A stretch of DNA of 64,000 nt from Zygnema circumcarinatum (Eukaryota > Streptophyta > Zygnematophyceae > Zygnematales > Zygnemataceae): assembly GCA_037447605.1 (NCBI GenBank), contig CM074804.1:6281955-6345954 (forward strand). The letters run 5' to 3'. Shown one piece after another: positions 52,024 to 63,120 of this stretch. The position numbers were made by a program, and so were the translations under genes. Position 1 is the first letter of the stretch. Each line of letters opens with the position of its first letter. The notes beneath the pieces were generated by a model that had not been told where the DNA came from, made no database searches, and saw only the letters and a list, made by a program, of their open reading frames with translations.

Positions 52024-54971
52024 TCAGTGCCAGCCAAGAGAAGAGAGAGCCGCCATGGCCGCCAGGGAGAGAGGATACAGCGCGATGGCGAGCAGGCCCA
52101 TCCACAGGCGGAAGGTGCTTCTCAAGCCGCCCACGGCCCCCACAGCGAGGCAGGCCAACACCACCACCGCCACCTGCACTCCCCACCGAACCATTTACTC
52201 GGCCGCCCGGCCCATGCAAATGCTTGAGAGAAGGAATTTCGTGCAGCGTTAGAAGGGCTCTAATTGACAGGAATGCTCACGCATACCCTGAAGACGAAGG
52301 GGGGATACGATTCAGCAAGGCCAGAGCAGGCACGGGCTTACCTCGGGAGCAAAGTTCCATTCCAGATTATGATAATATACAGCGCCATAAAGGGTGGCAA
52401 GGCAGAGCGTGTTTGTCATAATTACAGCACCATAAACCTGCAAAATAGACAGTTACAGAATACCCAGCTAAATGCAAAGGCACAAGGAGTAAAGCACAAT
52501 ACGGTTCGCCGTTTCGTTTCTTTGATCTGCTTCGTTTTGTGCCTCACAAGCTCTGGACAGGAAATAACGGTGAAATTATGCGAGCGCTGAACCGTCGGAA
52601 GTTTTGAGAAGTTCTACACAAACCTGCCGCTTTCTACGACAGCGGCTCTGTTTGCAGCTGCGAATAATACTTCAGGCGGCACTGCAAATTCATTCAGGTA
52701 CATACGTCCTCCTCCCCACCGAACACATTGTCCCATGCAATCTCTCGGTTTAAGTGTAGCTCTAAAGGAGTGGCGCCCGAAAAGTAGAGGAACGGAATTC
52801 ACCTGGCTGTGAGCCAAAGCCATGCCCGACCGAGTCTTGCTTCTTGCGAAGAGGAGAGTGGACAAAAATTCACTTGAATCTGCAGCCATCGGAGATATGA
52901 CAAACGAGACGTAGAAGGGCGGGATCCCAGTGGCAGTCGACAAATCTTGCAGAGCTTGCACCTGCAGCGACCAAAGCATGAAAAGATTTCACTTTCGAAC
53001 GTTTTGCGGTAATCCTCTTTATCTGAGGTGGCCCAGTGCGGTTTTGAAACCACCCATTCCTGCTTCCGTCTCCAGTAACTATTTGCTTCTGCATTGTACC
53101 GCAAAATCTGTTGCTTGTACGCTCTTCTTCTGCTCTCCAGGTGCATGAATGGTCCTCACTAGTTTCTGATTCAAGAGGCAAGAGCGCACCATGGGATCCG
53201 AACACACGCCGACCAGGCCAAAGCCGAGAATAAGAAGTGAGAGAGCAGAGGGGAGCACGAGCCACCGCGGCTTCTTCTTCGCGGCCAACAGCAGAACAGG
53301 GCCCTCCTCTTCGTCCCTAAGCAGCGGAGCCTTGAGATTGTCCTCCGATTTCTCCGTATTCACAGAACTTAAGTTGATTATAGCCTTCTCCAGTTTCTGT
53401 CCCCTCCCAACAGATGGGATTTCAATACAAACCTTACAAGTTTTTAGGCTAGTGGGTATTGCTCGAAAGTTACCTGCGCTTGGGAGTAACAACAACCAAG
53501 AGAAAGATATCGTTGATGTCCTCTGATTACAAAACAACTGAGTTCGATTCGAGGCCCATGCGCTGAAAGTTGCGCCCAACTGCGTCGTCACTGCCAGTCT
53601 TTCTTTTAATGTAATTCAATTGCAGAGGATGAATGGCTGCACTCACTCCGTCATCCTCCGCCGGCTGCAGTGTTGCACAAACACAGTCGTCCTCACCGCC
53701 TGCAGAGTGTGGCGACGAAACTCCGATCTGCTCCGCAATGCGAGGCCAAGTAGAAGAGTCAGACCCTTCTCAATACCACCTTTCCTGCGGGGAGGTTTTC
53801 CCGCCTCACCCCTCCTGGAGTAAATCATGGTCAACTATGCAAGAAGAGTGCGGGCGATTTTGAAGCGACCTACCAGTAGAGAGTGCGAGAGAGAGAGAGC
53901 GAGAGAGAGAGAGTGAGAGAGAGAGAGGCCAGGGGCTCGCCTGCTGCGCGCTGTACAGCAGCGATGCAAGCAGTGCCAGAAGTGCCCCGACCAGCACCAC
54001 AGGAGGGCTTTGAATTCCCAAGGACGCAGGAATCTGCCATGCCAGTCGCATCCCCTACCCACCGCATTACTCCAAAAGGCGGCAGCATCGCCCGCTGAAG
54101 GAGACTTCTGCATTCAGCCATGGCCTCCTTCCAGACGGAGGCTGTGCTTCCCACCTGCACCAGCAGAAAGAGCGACGACGACGCAGCTACCATCCACGCC
54201 GCCGGCTGCACCGCTCTGCGCCCTCCCACCCACCCTCCCACACTCCTTCAACTCTCCGCAGCCCCCCTTCCTTCGCCCCCCCCCCTCGCCTGCTGTCCGA
54301 GCTGCAGCGAGAGGGCCGCCCGCCTGCGCTCACCGCAGAGGGGTGACGCCGGTGGCAGCGAGGTCCCACGCACGTGTGAGCGCGCCGTCCAGTGCTTCGC
54401 CGCCGGCGTCGAGGTCGCAGCGGCCCACGACAACGGCGCCGCCCCACGCCAGCGTCAGCAGCATCAGGGAGTCGCCCGCGATCACGCCCATGGCCGCGCC
54501 CACCGACTCCTGCAAGGGCAGCCTCCGCCTTTTCAGGGTGATCCCCCCTGGGAGGGGGGGCAGGGCCAAGCAGCTGCCATGGATTCGGAGTGGGGGCAGA
54601 AGGGAGGAAAAAAATAGAGGAGGAGGCGAACCTCCACGGATTCTTTGGAGCCATACGCCGCCGCTCTGAGGATGAGCAGGCAGAGAGGGCCCGAGTTAAG
54701 GACCGGCAGGAGGAGGCCGCCAATGAAGGTCGGAGGCCATACCTGCACCCTCTCTCCTACAGATGAATTCCGTGACATGTGTGCGTTTCTGTGAGTGTGA
54801 TAGAGATAGAGATGGAAAGGGTGCGACGGAAAGAGAAAGAGAGACATCGACAGAGGCAAGGAAGAGGCCCCAACAGACCTCCAACAGAATCTCCGCGGCG
54901 CGAGAAATGAGCGACGCTCCCGTGAGGAGGAGCGGTCCATACAGCGCCACGAGGCCCGCCGCCATAGTCAT
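52024..54971 (-). CDS. NCL-like cation (Na+/Ca2+ or Ca2+/H+) exchanger of the CaCA superfamily
   Basis: Minus-strand exons: 54971-54879, 54742-54632, 54509-54334, 54215-54155, 54033-53941, [possible extra exon near 53840-53640], 53396-53190, 52961-52803, 52437-52342, 52173-52024; about 381 residues without the uncertain exon. It follows plant NCL along its length: GASLISRAAEILLE, GGLLLPVLNSGP, IAGDSLMLLTLAWGGAVVVGR, LGFGLVGVCSDPM, ATGIPPFYVSFVISPMAADS, VYGAVIMTNTLCLA, RSTFRLWMGLLAIALYPLSL. The second alpha repeat keeps SSE, while the first reads NSGPL where NCL has GALPDA, so an acidic ion-binding residue is missing. No EF-hands were found where NCL normally carries two. The intron after the 53941 exon end uses a GC donor. 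The annotated start is the first ATG of the first membrane-segment exon. A signal peptide exon upstream cannot be excluded. Confidence 0.75.
53880..53930 (+). repeat. (GA)n microsatellite
   Basis: Imperfect GAGAGAGC/GAGAGTGA tract inside the exchanger gene's intron, about 10 bp past its GC donor (CT-rich on the coding strand). Confidence 0.85.
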
Positions 54972-55315
54972 GGCTGCCCCCGTCTCTCTCACTCTCTCCC
55001 TCCCTCCCTTTCTCCCTCCCTCCCTCCCTTTCTCCCTCCCTCCCTCCGGCAGGCGCGCAGGCGGAGAGAGGCCTTCGCCGACAGGGGCAGAGCGTTCGGG
55101 CGCTCCCATTGGTCCTCGGGCCACGTGGTGTGCCAGCTGGCACCCCGCGGTTGGCCGGAAACGGGCGCTGCTGAATGGCTTCCGCATTCTGCGGAGGGAG
55201 CCATACGGTTCTATGTGAGCGCCGTTCCGGTTCACGGTTGACGGGTGTCACGTTGACCTTCGCACGTGCGGCTGTTTGAAACTCGAGTTGGACGCGGGAC
55301 GGCTTCAAGTGCTCT

Positions 55316-55870
55316 TTGGGTTGGGCGGAGGGCGAGGAAGAGGGGGAGGGCGATGGAGAGGGAGGGGGAGGGAGAGTGGAGGGGGAGGGAGAGGGAGAGG
55401 GAAGGGGGAATTACCTGCAGGAAAAATCAAACACGGCTAGGGTTAGGGGTAAGTTTAGGGTGAGCGTTAAGGTTACGGCTACCGTTAGGTTTAGGGTTAG
55501 TGTTAGGGAAGAGGGACAGGAGGGAGAGGGGGCCGGAGAGAAAGTGGAAAGGAAGGGAAGTGAGAGAGGAGGGGGAGGGAGCGGAGAGGGAGCGGGAGAG
55601 GGTCTGCGAGAGAGAGGGATCGGGGGAGAGGGAGCGGGGGAGGAGGGGGAGGGAGGGGGCTGGAGAGGAAGAGGAGAGGGAGGGGGGTGGCAAGGGCGTA
55701 AGAGAGAGAGAGAGACGGGGAGGGGGGGGCAGGAGAGGGAGAGAGCCAGGGAGAGGAGGGAGAGGGGGCGGAGAGGTAGAGTGAGTGGGAGAGGAGAGGT
55801 AGGGGGTGGAGAGGGAGAGGAAGAGGAGGGGGAGGGTGACGAAGAGCGAGAGGGAAAGTAGAGGGAGGGG
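55316..55870 (+). repeat. Long polypurine (GGGAGA)n tract
   Basis: About 550 bp of strongly strand-biased purine sequence (GAGGGAGAGGGAGAG types), interrupted at 55430-55510 by the telomere-like block. It creates long spurious open frames on both strands. Such tracts can form triplex or G-quadruplex structures. Confidence 0.9.
55436..55510 (+). repeat. Degenerate interstitial telomere-like repeats
   Basis: Motifs GGTTAGGGGT, AGTTTAGGGTG, GGTTTAGGGTTAGTG and variants occur in a ~75 bp block that resembles the plant-type telomere unit TTTAGGG. Only two or three units are intact. It may be an ancient telomeric insertion or an array in decay. Confidence 0.6.
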
Positions 55871-56478
55871 GCCGCTGCGCATAGTTCTGGGAGGCGGATA
55901 GCGTGGGCAGGTGGTGTGTGCTCTGCTCGCTCGCAGTCCAAAATGTGTGCATGTTTTGGGCAGTACGGCCAAGGATGGCTGGATGGACTCGTATGAAGGA
56001 GCACAAATTGGTGCATTGAGAGCACGGGTAGAAGAAGTAGACGTAAGATTGCATGCCTTTTGGTTGCTGAGTGGACCTGTCTTTCTTTTTTGACTGCAGC
56101 CATGATTGTCTGCGTTTGTAACCGTCAGCTCCTTGAGAGAATAAGCGGAATGCCTTACCCCAAACAGGATGATAGTATATGAAAGGCGGTTGTGACTGAG
56201 GATTTTCCGGCATACGCCGCATTAATGAAATTGTAGCGCGCTGTCGACTGCTGCGTCCTTTGAAAAGCCCTCGATGAGCCATACAATGGTTTCACTGGTC
56301 TCGTTGACTAAAGCTCTAAAAGAACCAGGTGTTAAGTTGTCCAGCAAGATGTCTATCGAGCAGCCGACAGCTTTTGTGGGCAGTTTCTTGACCAGCAGTA
56401 TTGCCCCGTGTTGCAGGTGAGGAGCTCAGCTCCATTGTGGGCAGCTGCCGGCATTGCTGTTAGCCAAACTTGGAAAGG

Positions 56479-59400
56479 ATGTTGTCATACGTGCGCCGCG
56501 GCCCAACAAAACGAAGAACTCTAGTGCCCGAGTCCCCTAGACGGATACCGTCAAGACGTCCTCAAAGATTTTCGTTTTTTTGTCTGTTAACTTTTTGGAC
56601 GCTTGTCGTGGTTTGCGGCATCACTCAAGTATTTCTCTCTGGGACGATCTCTGGCATCCTCCGGGCATTTTCCAGATTATATGATGATGTGGATCACTTT
56701 CAATACAGGCTAACGGAGGTATGTAAAGTCCTTGTTAGTTGATCCATTGCTATATTCACACAATTGAAGCAGGCCTCGAATTTGAAGGGTTTTAGCTGTA
56801 AATCGTTTCGTTTGCCAGCTATGGCTAGTGATGGTCGCCGAAGCAGCCATTGCTGAAAGTGCTGCTCTAGGACTGCCGTCTTGGCAATCATTGGTGGGCA
56901 AGCAATGGGAAAGCATTATTTCCTCGACTGCATGAATGTTCACTTTGCCCGACCGTACAGTTTCTGACAGTAACGAACGGCATTGTGAGTAGTCGGCCTT
57001 GTGAATATGAGCACTAGAGGTTGATCGTACAAACACGACTTCCTAGGAACTTGTCTTTGAATGAAAAGGCTTCTGGTCGATGTCGTCTAGTGACTAGGTG
57101 AGGCGGCCTTTGCTTTCTGTCCATTCGGATCGAAGGAGGGATTGGCTTGCAGAGTGTGGGCTCACTCGGCCTTCCTTTAAGGCTTCCTTATCCTGTATTT
57201 ACGGAGTCTCTTCCTAAGCAAGAGTATGAAAGGAGTAACAGATATTGTGTTGACATCATAACTTACCCAATATCTCCAACTTAGCCATGTAACTGATAAC
57301 AAAGACTAGGTTCGCATCACGTTCTACAATCGAACACATGATTGAAATGGAGAGAATGCTTATACGTGTAACTTTCATTGAACAGAACTCAATGAATTTT
57401 CAGTGGCTGTGCAATGAGAAGTTTTCAATGTGAATTTCAATGCATTTTAGTGCATTTGTCATCCAATGCACGATCACCGCATCAAACAAAGCAGCTTGCT
57501 GAAGGGAAACTGCTTATCTGTTCACAGTCGTTCCCAGCATTGTAGGTGATAATTCCCGGGGTTAGGCAGTGGCAATGTCCTTGTGCAAGCAGCATGTCTT
57601 GGAAATCAACCTCAGGTGGCTTCATCCATGCGACATAAGGAAGCATTATGATGAGTGTTTGGGAAAACTCGCTAAATATGGCATGTTTGAAAACGACCTG
57701 TTTGCCAGACATTCGCATTCTTATGAGACAGGAAATCGAGACCATAATTGAAATGTTGGAATCATCTCAGGCGTGTCATGCTCACGCATCAACTTTGCCC
57801 GTGATAGATGTCATTTGGCACAGGGCTTTCATGCGGAAGTGTAGTTCTTTAATTAGTTTTAGAATAAAAGACACTGACAGGCGTCATCCAGCAAGGGTTG
57901 CTTGACGGTTTAGTTCTGATTAGTGGCAGGGGCTACTCTGAGTTTCCATGGAATACTAAAAATAATTGAATGTGCCAGTGAGCAGTGCAAATGTTGAATC
58001 ACAATGGAAGCGTTTCTTTCATGATGAAACATTGACATGCATTCTTGTCACTAAATGTACGTCGTGGAAAGCGGCGTCCTTTGCCCTTCTTTAAATCTCT
58101 TCTCGGTATTTTCCTTGGGGCCATGTCAGGAGGGCTACATTCTGCCTTAAGTTGAAATGGGTAAAGGTCGTCCCAAGTGAGGCCCTGTGGTTGAAAAGGA
58201 CCCTGTACGGCATTTTTTCACGATCGATAACACTAGCTTCGCATCTTAAGAAGGTTTTTTGGCAGAAGCTGCAGGAATGCCAACTTACAGACGGGCGTCT
58301 TTGCTTTAACATCTAGAATGAGTGAAATAGGGACCATGTCTGGATTAGGAGTTGGCATTTGCTCATGCTTGACAGATTGAAGAACACGACATGACGCAGG
58401 AATCCTGCATAAGGTAATCATGTGCAGAGGAGACATGCATTAAGTGCTCTTTTTTCATTCAAGGTAATAATTGTTAATAAAGAGAAAGACGTACGAGTGA
58501 GCTCTCGCTTAAGCATGCCGATACCTTCTCTCTCCCAAATTGCCATCCTCTGGTGTTTTGGAATGTCCAGGAAATCGAGGAGGAAGCACTTCCCTCACTA
58601 TCAAGCACAGATCGTACTGCTCTGCCCACACAAAAGCCCCTGAATGTGGTAAGCGCAGAGACTTGCTCATAATGCAATGTAGCCAGTTGCGCGCTGCGCT
58701 AAACGTGTTTATGGCTGTCCTGTTCATAGTAGGACTGTTGTGGTTCAGCCTGTGGTGTTGAAACTGGCATAAGGAATACAACTCTAATCTTCAATTGGTC
58801 TGAGGTGACTTTGGAAATGGACATTGGACTTTGGACTTCGGACTGGAAATGTGCATGTTATTTCTGACATGCTTTTTTGGCTTTCAGGAGAAAATACAGC
58901 TAACATTGCTTTTTTTCCGGTTGCTGGAAAACGGGTTCGACATATTTGTGATTTCGCAAAAAGATGTAACTTAAAGGAAACGTTGTTTTAAAGCTGGCGG
59001 AAGGAGCTTTGTTATTGTGATGTAGAATTTTGTTCGAGGAGCGATTTGCCTGGTGGGGGCAGCCCGAGACTTCGAGCTGACAGGACCCTCCATCAAGAAG
59101 CACTTGCTGGGCAGTTACAGGAATGCGGATGTGTTTGTGAACATGGCATTGGACGACAAGAGCTACAAGCTCACGTTGCTCAGTGACATCAGCAACCTCG
59201 CTCGCGTGCGTCTCTTTGCGCAGTCGCCCATTGAGGAGGGGAACGCTACCACAGTGCTGGCTGCACACGGCTCTCCAAATGGGATTCAGGTAGGATATGG
59301 TAGCTGCCCGACAGCCCGTTTGTCAGATGACTTTAATCAGCCTATTGATAGCTTGGTTTTAGCACCTTAGAGCAACTGTAGAAACAGCCCAAGTTCCCAG

Positions 59401-60990
59401 GCCAGTTCCCCCCTCGCCCCTCCCCCTCCTCCTCCTCTGGGTTGGCTGGGCTCAAGGTGTCATACACTCTACTCTCCCAAGAGCTATAAAGTTCCGATTC
59501 CACACAGAGGTCAATTGCGTGTTTCGGAACGTTAACAAGGAGATGAGTTGGCTACAACTTGTGTACACATGCAGGGTCTCTTGCAATATTTCGACCTTGT
59601 GGAAGGTTGCCTAGACTTGATTGATGACTACAGCAGTAACCACTCGGTGACTTATAGGTGGATTATTCGCACTCGAGTTGATACTTTTTGGACGGGGCCA
59701 CCCCCTCACTTCTTTCTGGAGAAGGGCATCTATGTGGTGCCGGAGGGTTCAAGATTTGGCGGATTGAATGATCGTTTTGGATTTGGAAGCTTCGAGGAAA
59801 GTCGCGTAGCCCTTAGGCGCCTGACCATGCTGGAAGCGTTGTACAACGCAGGCCGGAAGGGCCTCAACTCGGAGCAGGCATTTGCCGGCCAACTCGACGT
59901 TTCGGGTATCAAAGTCTTGTCTGAAAAGTTCAATTTCTGTGTAGTCAGCAGACGTCTGTATTCGTGGTCGACCAAGGCTGCCAACTTTGGTGTTCCTGTT
60001 ATTGCTTTATCAAGTCTCGGTCCCATGAATGGGGCCAAATGCAGGCCATGCACTCCCATTACTAATGCATCCGAGTCAGAGGAGATACTTCAGTCATTTT
60101 CCCGAAGTTGGGGCTGGCCAGGAGACAACCCCGAGTTAGAGCTTTGCAATGCCACGGAGCCATGGGAGAAGACCTGGCGAGCAGTTTTTGACCGAGTAGC
60201 AGGGCAAGATATCGCTGCTGAACGAAAACGAATTGTGCGTCAAACTCGCCTTTCCTGTGTGAAGAAGTTCAATATGCTTCAGAGCATCCCTGGGGGGTAT
60301 GAAGGCCCTCCCGGAAGTGTAGTTTGCCAATTAAGGAAGTGGGGTTCGTTTGAAATATTAAAGTATGCAGCTGTGGCACAAGTGCCTGTCTTCCTCCCCC
60401 CATTGGATAAATCTAGTATCGTCTACTCCTTAGAATTCAGCAAGGACTTGGAGCTGGAAGCATTGATTCATCAACGGACGAGGTCTTCGATCCATCTGTT
60501 TCAAAGCCATTCTCCGAGGCTAACTTTGTATCAGCAAATGCTTGCATACTTCAATGGCATAACCACTCATCAGTGGGTTGTGGGGGAGAAAAACGGTGGA
60601 GTGAAGTCTTCACTCTTATCGAGTTCCCTTACAAAGGAGGGATTTCGCCCAAAAATAGCCTTGAAAGTCGGGCCTTCTGAGGTGGATTCTAAGGCACTGA
60701 AGTCTACAATGGCGGATTTGGGGCATAATAGTGTGGACCTCCTGATGCTGGCAGTGAGTGAAGCGACTCTGCCCGGAATCATAGGCAGGTTCTTCACCTG
60801 GGATAGCAAAATTCCTATCTGTCAGCTAATTCTTAGGTTGGAGCCGGTGATTGAAGGTGCAACGAGAAAAAGCTTTGTGAATCGAGTGAGGGAGGTGTTT
60901 CGAACAGTTGGGTTCTTCATGATACATTGTAAAGGAAAGTACAGCGAGGAATTTTGCTTATTTTTAAGGGGAGATCCTTGCAAAAAATAA
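56479..60990 (+). CDS. DUF7796 protein fused to a METTL24-like methyltransferase domain (paralogue B)
   Basis: Exons: 56479-56718, 58571-58648, 59026-59289, 59575-60990, giving 665 residues with phase zero throughout. A basic N-terminus and one hydrophobic helix (~37-60; FFCLLTFWTLVVVCGITQVF) indicate a type II membrane protein. DUF7796 blocks are clear: ICLVGAARDFELTGPSIKK, GSPNGIQ/GLLQYFDLVEGC, YRWIIRTRVDTFWTGP, GGLNDRFGFG, NSEQAFAGQL, PVIALSSLGPMNGAKCRPC. The C-terminal half follows METTL24-type methyltransferases: SSIVYSLEFSKDLELEALI, ALKSTMADLGHNSVDLLML, IPICQLILRLEP, VFRTVGFFMIHCK. The catalytic-region acidic motif reads LMLAVSE and is degenerate. The intron between NGIQ and GLLQ matches the position in paralogue A. 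The C-terminal half is one 1.4 kb exon. The stop codon overlaps an AATAAA sequence (60986-60991). Confidence 0.85.
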
Positions 60991-62150
60991 AAATGAAAGC
61001 TGCTAGTCTTGTGTTGTTTTTGTGGCGGGACGATTGCCTGCCTGCTGGCCTCTCGGAGCCGTCGCACCTGTCTGGATGTAGGGCGGCTGATGCCTCCGTC
61101 CCTCTTTGAGCAGGGGTGCGCTTGAGAGCCGCTTGCAGGCAGGTGATTGGGCGTTCTAACAGCTTGAGAGAGGTTGCAGCCTGAAGATGCATGCATCGGG
61201 TTTGGTCAAAACACCAAAAATATTCTTCTATAGGTTTTCCGGGAGAGCTGCTCCGACCGTGCGCACCTGTAAGGTTGTGACTGACTGCTATGTAACTTCA
61301 TAAAGGTACTTTGCTGAGCGAACTGCCTGGCAAGCGGCACTGCGGGATTTTGGAGCCCGCCCTCCATCAGGGAGGAGGCCCTCGTCGGGAAGTTGCAAAA
61401 GCACAGACAACTTCGTGAAGAGGGCGTCGGACGGTGAAGTATAGAAGGCGCCAGCACGTCAGCACTGCTCGCAGCCTCCCTTCCTCGCCCGACGGACTGG
61501 CAAGCACCCTGACTTGACTGACGTCATCACAGCAGTGGGTGGCTGCCAGTGGGAGGGCCGCCCGTCCTTGGAGATGTGCGTTGTGGCGCAGCTTGTCGAG
61601 GTGTCACGTTTGTCACGGTGTGCCACCGCCTTAGGAACAGTATGCGATACTCTGAGCCCAATGGTTGGCTGCCATTGCAATCGTTTGGAACCATCACCTA
61701 GAAAGTGCACAATGTTGTACGCCGACCGGCGGTTTGGACCTCTCATCACGTATCTAAATCGGGAGCATCGGGCTCCAACCTACCGCAAATTAGCGCGTGT
61801 CTAAATCTGAAAAAGTGGATCGAAAAAACGACGCTTCTTTTTTCTGATCCTAAAACCCCATGCCATGCCATGCCACGGCCATGGCCAACAAGACCACCAT
61901 GGGGAACCACGAGACGAGGGCCCGCCCTCCCAAGGATGAAACAAGCCAAACTTTGGCTCCTGCGTTTGTGCGCTAAACGACACGCGAAACGCCTCCGTAC
62001 GGCGGGAGCGGAGGGGCGGAACGCGGCGGCTTCTGATTGGCGCATATGCTGACGTGGCCCCCTGGCCTTTTGCCTTTTACCGCCGGGCCGCGAGGGAGGG
62101 AACTTTTCGAAAAGTAAATGAAAAAAACGTTTCTGAGTTTCCTTTTCGGT
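60991..62150. other. Intergenic region downstream of paralogue B
   Basis: Mixed-composition DNA without a supportable gene. Around 61858-61925 there is a CCATG-rich stretch with a weak match to the dispersed repeat seen at 1.5 and 46.2 kb. Confidence 0.45.
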
Positions 62151-62152
62151 AC

Positions 62153-62318
62153 ATTAGGGGCTGTCAGACTTAACAAAATCTTACGAAAAGTGTTACGAAA
62201 AAAAAGGTTACGAAAGTACTCCGCCGCAGGAGGATCGCGATTATACTGGAGTACTCGTTCTGATGTCAAACTTACGAACACGCGTACTGAAATTTTTTAA
62301 GTCTGACACCCCCAATTA
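62153..62318. mobile_element. Short MITE with GGGG.TGTCAGACTTAA termini
   Basis: It begins GGGGCTGTCAGACTTAAC and ends TTTAAGTCTGACACCCCC, an inverted pair. TTACGA subterminal repeats lie inside (near 62182, 62192 and 62208). Short AT-rich flanks containing ATTA lie on both sides. At about 165 bp it is non-coding and non-autonomous. Confidence 0.75.
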
Positions 62319-62907
62319 GGGCGTGTCAGACTTAAAAAATTCTCGTAATACTAAAAACTCGATATTCGTAACATTTCGAGTCAACGTCAGTAAAACTAAA
62401 ATTCCCGAGCCTAGTTTTTCGCACTCGCGGCGCGGTCCTGTTCGCACTCCGCGATCGCCGTCTTCGCACTTCTCCAAACGCCGTCTTCGCAACTTCGCTC
62501 TCGCGCGGGGCCCTCAGACTTAGAACCAGCGCCGGCGCGGCGCGCGGAGACCGCTTGTCGTTGTGTCGTGTTGCGCGTCACGGGCGGGCGCGGGCGCGGG
62601 CGCGGGCGGGAAGCCGGGAAAACAACCATGACGTCACGTTGACGCGATTCTCGCCAGTATTTTCTTCGCACGTCCATTTCGGCGCCTCTTTTGGGTGCGA
62701 ACAAAATCGTGCGAAGAAGAGCCCTTTTTAGTAAACCCCACGGGTCAATCTTCGAAACGTTGACCCGTTGACTTAGCACAGTTGACTTCCGTTCGGTTTG
62801 GTTTAGGTTCGGGGGCGCGATGATTTTTAGTACTTAGTAACCTCGATTCTCGTAATACTAAAAACTCGATATTCGTAACATTTTGTTAAGTCTGACACGC
62901 CCTTCAA
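62319..62907. mobile_element. Second element of the same family, directly adjacent
   Basis: It starts GGGCGTGTCAGACTTAA only a few bases (AATTA) after the preceding MITE and ends TTAAGTCTGACACGCCC. Its two ends also share a direct copy of CTCGTAATACTAAAAACTCG followed by ATATTCGTAACATTT. The interior is CpG-rich. No transposase was found. Confidence 0.7.
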
Positions 62908-63120
62908 TTTATGTCACATCCCTCTCTTGTCGCGATGCGAGGGCCCTAAGGCGTGTCAGACTTAACAAAATGTTACGAATATCGAGTTTTTAGTATTACG
63001 AGAATCGAGGTTACTAAGTACTAAAAATCATCGCGCCCCCGAACCTAAACCAAACCGAACGGAAGTCAACTGTGCTAAGTCAACGGGTCAACGTTGCGAA
63101 GATTGACCCGTGGGGTTTAC
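62731..63120. repeat. Near-perfect 170-bp inverted repeat with ~50-bp spacer
   Basis: The left arm (~62731-62901) and right arm (~62952-63120) are reverse complements with one visible mismatch (TTCGAAACG versus TTCGCAACG). The arms meet at their GTCAGACTTAA termini, so this looks like two young copies of one element end, head to head, or one fold-back element. It could form a long hairpin in DNA or RNA. Confidence 0.9.

Larger units (their letters stand above)
54972..56478. promoter_or_regulatory. Divergent intergenic region between the exchanger and paralogue B
   Basis: It holds the promoters of both genes. Near the exchanger start is a (TCCC)n tract (~54990-55045). Further right lie the long GGGA tract and telomere-like motifs (listed separately). 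Nothing coding is supported. Confidence 0.45.

Noticed and set aside
55316-56282. Open frames of 180-260 codons on both strands, rich in Glu/Arg/Gly or Ser/Pro/Leu
   Set aside because: They are products of the strand-biased GGGAGA tract, with no domain and no exon structure.
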